Below are positions 60,011-64,000 of a DNA stretch of 64,000 bases, piece by piece. The notes below the pieces were generated by a model. It worked only from the letters and a program-made list of their open reading frames with translations. It was not told where the DNA came from and made no database searches. Position 1 is the stretch's first letter. Every line of letters starts with the position of its first letter. A program made the position numbers and the translations under genes. Source of the DNA: Planctomycetota bacterium. GTDB lineage: Bacteria; Planctomycetota; UBA8742; UBA2392. Location of the stretch: contig JADKGX010000002.1 in assembly GCA_016722065.1 (NCBI GenBank), forward strand, positions 248,001 to 312,000, read 5' to 3'.

Positions 60011-61015
60011 ATGACCCGCTATTCGCGACAGGAACTGTTTGCACCCATCGGCCCGCAAGGCCAGGCCGCCCTGCGTGCTTCCAGTGTGCTTGTTGTTGGC
60101 TGCGGCGCGCTGGGTTCCCACCTTGCGGAGTTCTGCACCCGTGCCGGCGTTGGTTCCGTGACGGTTATCGACCGCGACTTTGTGGATGCCACCAACCTGC
60201 AGCGCCAGGGCCTGTTCACGGAGTCGGACGCCAGCCAAGCCTTGCCCAAAGCCGTGGCCGCCCAGGCACACCTTAACGCGATCAATGCCGATGTGCGCGT
60301 GTACGGTCTGGTGGAAGACTTCACGTTTCGCAACGCGCAGCGACTTGCCAAAGACGCCAGCATTGTTCTGGACGGCACCGATAACTTCGAGACGCGCTTT
60401 CTGGTGAACGATTTATCGGTCAAGACCGGCAAGCCCTGGGTCTATGCAGGTTGTGTCGGTTCGCGCGCGACCTGCATGCCCGTGATTCCGGGCCGCAGCG
60501 CCTGTTTGCGCTGCCTGCTGGAAGAACAGCCCGCCGCCGGTGGAGAAAACTGCGATACCGTGGGCGTGATCATGCCCGCCGTGTTGCAAGCCGTGAGTTG
60601 GGCCAGTGTGGTCGCGTTGAAGATTCTCACGGGTAACGAAAACGCGCTGTTCAAGAAGATGTACGTAAGCGACCTGTGGACGGGCGAGCGTCAAGTGCTC
60701 GAGGCCGGCACCCCGCGCGCCGATTGCCCCTGCTGTGGCAAGCGCGAGTTCCCGTGGCTTGAGGGCAAACGCGCAAGCCGCGCCGCAACCCTGTGCGGGC
60801 GCGACAGCGTGCAGATCACACCCGAAGGCGCCTTTGACTATCAGGCCGCCCGCAGCAACATCCGCAAGGCCGCAAAGATCACCACCGAGAACGAATATCT
60901 ACTGCGCGCCGAGTACGAAGGCTTAACCCTGACACTGTACCGCACCGGCCGCGCGCTGGTGCACGGCACGCAGGACGAAGCCCGGGCGCGGGCGGTCATG
61001 GCGCGACTAACCTGA
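60011..61015 (+). CDS. ThiF/MoeB-family adenylyltransferase
   Basis: An E1-like enzyme that adenylates the C-terminal Gly-Gly of a ubiquitin-like sulfur carrier (ThiS or MoaD). The 334-residue protein has nucleotide loop VVGCGALGSHLAEFCTRAGV, the ATP/Mg segment IDRDFVDATNLQRQ, DGTDNFETRFLVND, and two zinc CxxC pairs (CLRC and CPCC). The last 90 residues form a small extra domain (LTLTLYRTGRALVHGTQDEA), seen in some stand-alone ThiF/MoeB proteins in place of rhodanese. A SUOX-like molybdoenzyme in the window makes a MoeB role possible, but thiamine synthesis fits equally. Confidence 0.9.
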   Translation: MTRYSRQELFAPIGPQGQAALRASSVLVVGCGALGSHLAEFCTRAGVGSVTVIDRDFVDATNLQRQGLFTESDASQALPKAVAAQAHLNAINADVRVYGLVEDFTFRNAQRLAKDASIVLDGTDNFETRFLVNDLSVKTGKPWVYAGCVGSRATCMPVIPGRSACLRCLLEEQPAAGGENCDTVGVIMPAVLQAVSWASVVALKILTGNENALFKKMYVSDLWTGERQVLEAGTPRADCPCCGKREFPWLEGKRASRAATLCGRDSVQITPEGAFDYQAARSNIRKAAKITTENEYLLRAEYEGLTLTLYRTGRALVHGTQDEARARAVMARLT

Positions 61016-61059
61016 GCGACCAACATGCGTTCCGAGGCGGCGTTAGTCTGGACCCCTTG

Positions 61060-61129
61060 AGCCGCGAAAACGCGAAGGCCGAACAGGGTGGTCAAGTGCT
61101 GAAGCTCGCGCTTTAGCGTTTTCGCGGCT
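61060..61129. repeat. Inverted-repeat element, AGCCGCGAAAACGC family
   Basis: A perfect 14-bp inverted repeat (AGCCGCGAAAACGC / GCGTTTTCGCGGCT) with a 42-nt spacer, between convergent genes. Arms continue inward as degenerate CGCGAAAA-like words at about 8-bp period. It has no T-run and is unlike a normal terminator. Confidence 0.7.
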
Positions 61130-61170
61130 ACGAGCTGGATTGCTCTTGGCTCATGCTCGACCGCTTGGCG

Positions 61171-63015
61171 CTACCCCACCTTGGATTCAGCCTTGCGGCC
61201 GTTGGCAAACTGCAGCTGGTACAGCTTGGCGTAGCGGCCGTTTTGGGCCAGCAATTGCGCGTGGCTGCCTTGCTCCACCACCTCGCCTTTATGCAGTACC
61301 AGAATGTTGTCGCTGTCTGTAATCGTGCTCAAGCGGTGAGCCACCACCACGGCCGACCGCCCTTGCATCATCTGGTGCAGCGCGTCTTGAATCAGCCCTT
61401 CGGTTTCGCTGTCGATGTTGCTGGTCGCTTCGTCCAGCACCAGCACCTTGGGCTCAAAAGCCAGCGCGCGGGCAAAGGCTATCAACTGGCGCTGGCCGGA
61501 ACTGAAGGTCACCCCGCGCTCGGCCACTGCGCCGTCATAGCCATTGGGCAGGCCGCGAATGAAGCTGTCGGCGTGCACGACCTTGGCCGCGGCCTCTACC
61601 TGCTCGCGCGTAATCCGCTGGTCACCTAACCGGATATTGTCCAGCACGCTGCCCGCAAACAGAAACACATCCTGCAGCACCAATGAAAAGGCCTCGCGCA
61701 GGTGGCTGGTGGTCATTTCGCGAATGTCCACGCCATCGACCAGTATGCTGCCTTTCTGGATGTCATAAAAGCGCATCAACAGGCTGATGATCGTGGTCTT
61801 GCCGCTGCCCGTGGCCCCCACCAGCGCAACGGAACTGCCCGCCGGCACCTTGAAGCTGACATCCTTCAGCACCCAGGCGGTGTCGGGCTTTTCGCTGTCA
61901 TAGCTGAACCACACGTCGCGGAACTCGATTTCGCCCTTGATGGCCGGCGTCTTGGGCTGGGCCGGGTCGGGCACATCGTTCTTGTTGTCAATCACGCGAA
62001 ACAGCCGTTCCGCCGCCGCCATGGCCGATTGCAGCACGTTGTACTTTTCGCTCATTTCGCGAATCGGGCGAAACAGCATCGGCGTGTACAGAAAGAAGGC
62101 AAAGAAGGTGCCGAAGTCCAGCTCGCCATGAAAAATGCTGCGCGTGCCCCACCACACAACCGTGGCCACCGTGGCAATGCCCGCAAGTTCCACCACCGGA
62201 AAGAAGATCGAGAAGTTGAACACCGTGCGATAGGTGGCCTCTCGGTAATCGCTGCTCAAGTCATCAAAGCGCTTTTCCATGCGCTTTTCGGTGCCGAAAA
62301 TGCGCGTCACACGCCAGCCCTGGATCGTCTCGTTCAAAAACGAGTTCACCGCCGCCAGCTTCACACGCATATCGCGAAAGGCGCTGCGCGCGCGGCCGCG
62401 AAACAGCCACGTCAGGCCGGCCATGACTGGAATTGAGCACACCACAATCAGCGCCAACTGCCAGCTAAGCCAGAACATCAGGCCCAGCGCCCCCACAATG
62501 ATCAGCACGTCGCCCGCAAGCTGCACAAAACCCGACGCAAACACTTCGCCAATCGCTTCCACGTCGCTGGTAACGCGTGTGACCAGCCGGCCCACCGGGT
62601 TCTTGTCAAAGAACCGCAGCGGCAGGCTTTGGATGTGGCTGTAGGCCTTCTGTCGCAGGTCCAGCACCGCGTTGTTGCCCAGAATCTGGAACAGATAGCC
62701 GTCACCAAAGCGGGCCACAAACTGCACCGTTACCAGGGCCAGAAAGGCAAAGGCGTACCAGCCCAGCGTGACCCAGGCCGCATCCTTGTCAGCCACGCTG
62801 GCGGCATCATTGCCCAGCGTTGTGAAAGGACCATTGACCGAATCGCGAACAATCAGTGGCGTGCAAAGTTCGCACCCGGCCGCAAGCAGCATGCAGAACA
62901 CGCCCCAGAACACGAGCTTGAGGTAGGGACGGGCATAGGGAATCAGTCGCTTGATCAGCCGGGCATCGTAGGCCTTGCCCAGAAACTGGTCGTCATCATG
63001 ATAGGAATTGCTCAA
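61171..63015 (-). CDS. ABC exporter half-transporter (MsbA/MdlB-like)
   Basis: A 614-residue fused permease-ATPase. Six TM helices lie in residues about 25-340. The ATPase domain has Walker A LVGATGSGKTTI, signature FSSGQRQLIAFARAL (SSGQ in place of SGGQ, as in YheI/MdlB-type proteins), Walker B KVLVLDEATSNID and H-loop VVAHRLS. It likely works as a homodimer exporting lipid or drug-like molecules. The start is TTG 63015, with GAGG 5 nt upstream. Divergent from the next gene by 120 nt. Confidence 0.93.
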   Translation of the reverse strand: MSNSYHDDDQFLGKAYDARLIKRLIPYARPYLKLVFWGVFCMLLAAGCELCTPLIVRDSVNGPFTTLGNDAASVADKDAAWVTLGWYAFAFLALVTVQFVARFGDGYLFQILGNNAVLDLRQKAYSHIQSLPLRFFDKNPVGRLVTRVTSDVEAIGEVFASGFVQLAGDVLIIVGALGLMFWLSWQLALIVVCSIPVMAGLTWLFRGRARSAFRDMRVKLAAVNSFLNETIQGWRVTRIFGTEKRMEKRFDDLSSDYREATYRTVFNFSIFFPVVELAGIATVATVVWWGTRSIFHGELDFGTFFAFFLYTPMLFRPIREMSEKYNVLQSAMAAAERLFRVIDNKNDVPDPAQPKTPAIKGEIEFRDVWFSYDSEKPDTAWVLKDVSFKVPAGSSVALVGATGSGKTTIISLLMRFYDIQKGSILVDGVDIREMTTSHLREAFSLVLQDVFLFAGSVLDNIRLGDQRITREQVEAAAKVVHADSFIRGLPNGYDGAVAERGVTFSSGQRQLIAFARALAFEPKVLVLDEATSNIDSETEGLIQDALHQMMQGRSAVVVAHRLSTITDSDNILVLHKGEVVEQGSHAQLLAQNGRYAKLYQLQFANGRKAESKVG

Positions 63016-63135
63016 ACCGGCCTCACGCTTGATGCGCCCGCCCTGGCCCCCGTGCCAACAGCCGCAAGTTGCGGCCCCTGCACGGGTTCAGGGATAAGCT
63101 ATACTCAACCTTTGGCGCGGGGCCATAAGGGAATC

Positions 63136-63927
63136 ATGTCAATCCAGACTTCGGATAAGAACGCCAGGGCAGCCGCACTTTCTGCCATGCAAAGTCTTTT
63201 TTCCGGTCTGGAAAGTCGGATGGTGCGTCAACGCATGCTTCCGCACCCCGGCGAAGGTTCCCTGTACGATCTTGACCCCAACCGCCTTTCACGCCGCAGC
63301 TATCGCAGCGGCGACCTGAGCCCCAACGGCGAAGGCCCATTTTGCCGGCGCGAGGCCATTGGCCTGCTGCACAAGCCCATGCTGGGGCTGGCCCAGGTCA
63401 AGGTTTGCGTGGCGCTGGACTTTGCCTGGGGGCCGGACCGCTTCAGCCCGGAAGCGATCACGGAAACCGCGCGCTGGGCGCTGGCCGGGCTGCGGCCGGA
63501 TATCTACTTCATTTTGGGTGTGGCAGGCCCGCAGATTGAGGGCGGCCACGAAGACGAACTGTTGCGCGCGCTTTCTGGCGGCACCAACTGGCGCGCCGCG
63601 ATCGTGGAGTTCGTAAATCCGGGCTGGGCCGTTACCTCGCCGCGCGACGGCGTGATTCTGCCCGCCCTGTTTGAAAACCTGTTCGACCCCGAGCCTATAG
63701 ACCAGAAGGTCGCCAGGGTTGACAATGCACTGGCAGCGGCGGGCGAACTCAAGGAACCGGGCGGCTTTATCCTGCTGGACGAACTGGCGCGGCGCGTGGC
63801 TGTGGGCAGCGATATCGTGACAGACCGCGCGATTCTGTTTGCAGAACGCACACCCGGGCTGGACGTGAAGGATGTCGGTGGCAGCCTGATTCTGCAGCGT
63901 AACCGTTTTGAATCCCTACGGGCGTGA
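63136..63927 (+). CDS. Hypothetical protein
   Basis: A 263-residue soluble protein I do not recognise. Start 63136 has AAGGG 4-5 nt upstream; TATACT at 63100-63105 may be its -10. An Arg-rich part (NRLSRRSYRSGDLSPNGEG) is followed by an alpha/beta domain (QVKVCVALDFAWGPDRFSPE; DIYFILGVAGPQIEGGHEDE; GGFILLDELARRVAVGSDIV). No signal peptide or catalytic motif. Its stop is 2 nt before the next ATG. Confidence 0.75.
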   Translation: MSIQTSDKNARAAALSAMQSLFSGLESRMVRQRMLPHPGEGSLYDLDPNRLSRRSYRSGDLSPNGEGPFCRREAIGLLHKPMLGLAQVKVCVALDFAWGPDRFSPEAITETARWALAGLRPDIYFILGVAGPQIEGGHEDELLRALSGGTNWRAAIVEFVNPGWAVTSPRDGVILPALFENLFDPEPIDQKVARVDNALAAAGELKEPGGFILLDELARRVAVGSDIVTDRAILFAERTPGLDVKDVGGSLILQRNRFESLRA

Positions 63928-63929
63928 CC

Positions 63930-64000
63930 ATGAACCTGCTGGAACGCATCAAGCTGATGATCAAGGGCGAGTCCGGCGAAGCCGAACAGGTGATCAAGGA
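63930..64000 (+). CDS. Start of a gene cut by the window edge
   Basis: ATG at 63930, 2 nt after the previous stop, open to the end (23 residues: MNLLERIKLMIKGESGEAEQ...). An amphipathic N-terminal helix. Too short to name; coupling suggests the same operon as the preceding hypothetical gene. Confidence 0.6.
   Translation, partial: MNLLERIKLMIKGESGEAEQVIK

Overview
High-GC (low-to-mid 60s percent by eye) bacterial chromosomal DNA, densely coding, with no rRNA, tRNA, CRISPR array, phage or transposase gene that I can see. A SecDF fusion with an EF-hand-like insert, several large hypothetical proteins of a kind common in Planctomycetota (carboxypeptidase-regulatory-like, DUF3160, HTTM-DCC), and a Gram-negative-type envelope (lipoproteins, LolCDE/MacAB-like exporter) make me think of a Planctomycetota-like organism. 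That assignment is inference. Shine-Dalgarno sites (AAGGAG/GGAG) precede most genes. A minority have a -10-like hexamer 6-9 nt before the start codon and may be leaderless.

Layout. 1-4.9 kb (minus): two secreted/anchored carboxypeptidase-regulatory-like proteins and purF. 5.0-17.4 kb (plus): a strong promoter, then nusA-infB-yajC-hypothetical-secDF (transcription, translation initiation, protein export), a terminator, tyrA (chorismate mutase-prephenate dehydrogenase) and a coiled-coil protein. 17.3-19.9 kb: pdxJ (minus) and a NodU-type carbamoyltransferase (plus). 19.9-25.8 kb (minus): GNAT, HlyD-like adaptor, FtsX-type permease, ATPase and an apparently dead aldehyde dehydrogenase, tightly coupled. 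25.8-28.5 kb (plus): YuiH-like molybdoenzyme and an HTTM-DCC membrane protein with a partner. 28.6-35.5 kb (mostly minus): asd, a 19-codon micro-gene with its own promoter and terminator, O-methyltransferase, GNAT, ahcY and small membrane proteins; two 3-TM paralogues lie on plus. 35.6-41.5 kb: a beta-propeller lipoprotein, a double von Willebrand factor A protein and a SpoIID-like lipoprotein. 41.5-45.8 kb (minus): an AMP-ligase-like protein with a degenerate P-loop, a 400-nt non-coding stretch with DnaA boxes, and etfBA. 45.9-49.9 kb (plus): AMMECR1, then an ECF sigma factor translationally coupled to a membrane DUF3160 protein. 50-54.5 kb (minus): uracil-DNA glycosylase, NrnA, FAH-family enzyme, CoaB, asparaginase. 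54.7 kb: threonine aldolase (plus). 55.8-58.6 kb (minus): receiver protein, small protein, groES, groEL. 58.9-61 kb (plus): P-II, CDP-alcohol phosphatidyltransferase, ThiF/MoeB. 61.2-63 kb: ABC exporter (minus), then an unknown gene and a truncated one (plus).

Most genes are housekeeping. The parts that merit attention are the sigma/DUF3160 pair, the pseudo-ALDH behind the exporter, the micro-gene, the DnaA-box region, three families of intergenic inverted repeats built from short words at fixed period, and key-residue losses in P-II, the AMP-ligase and the ALDH.
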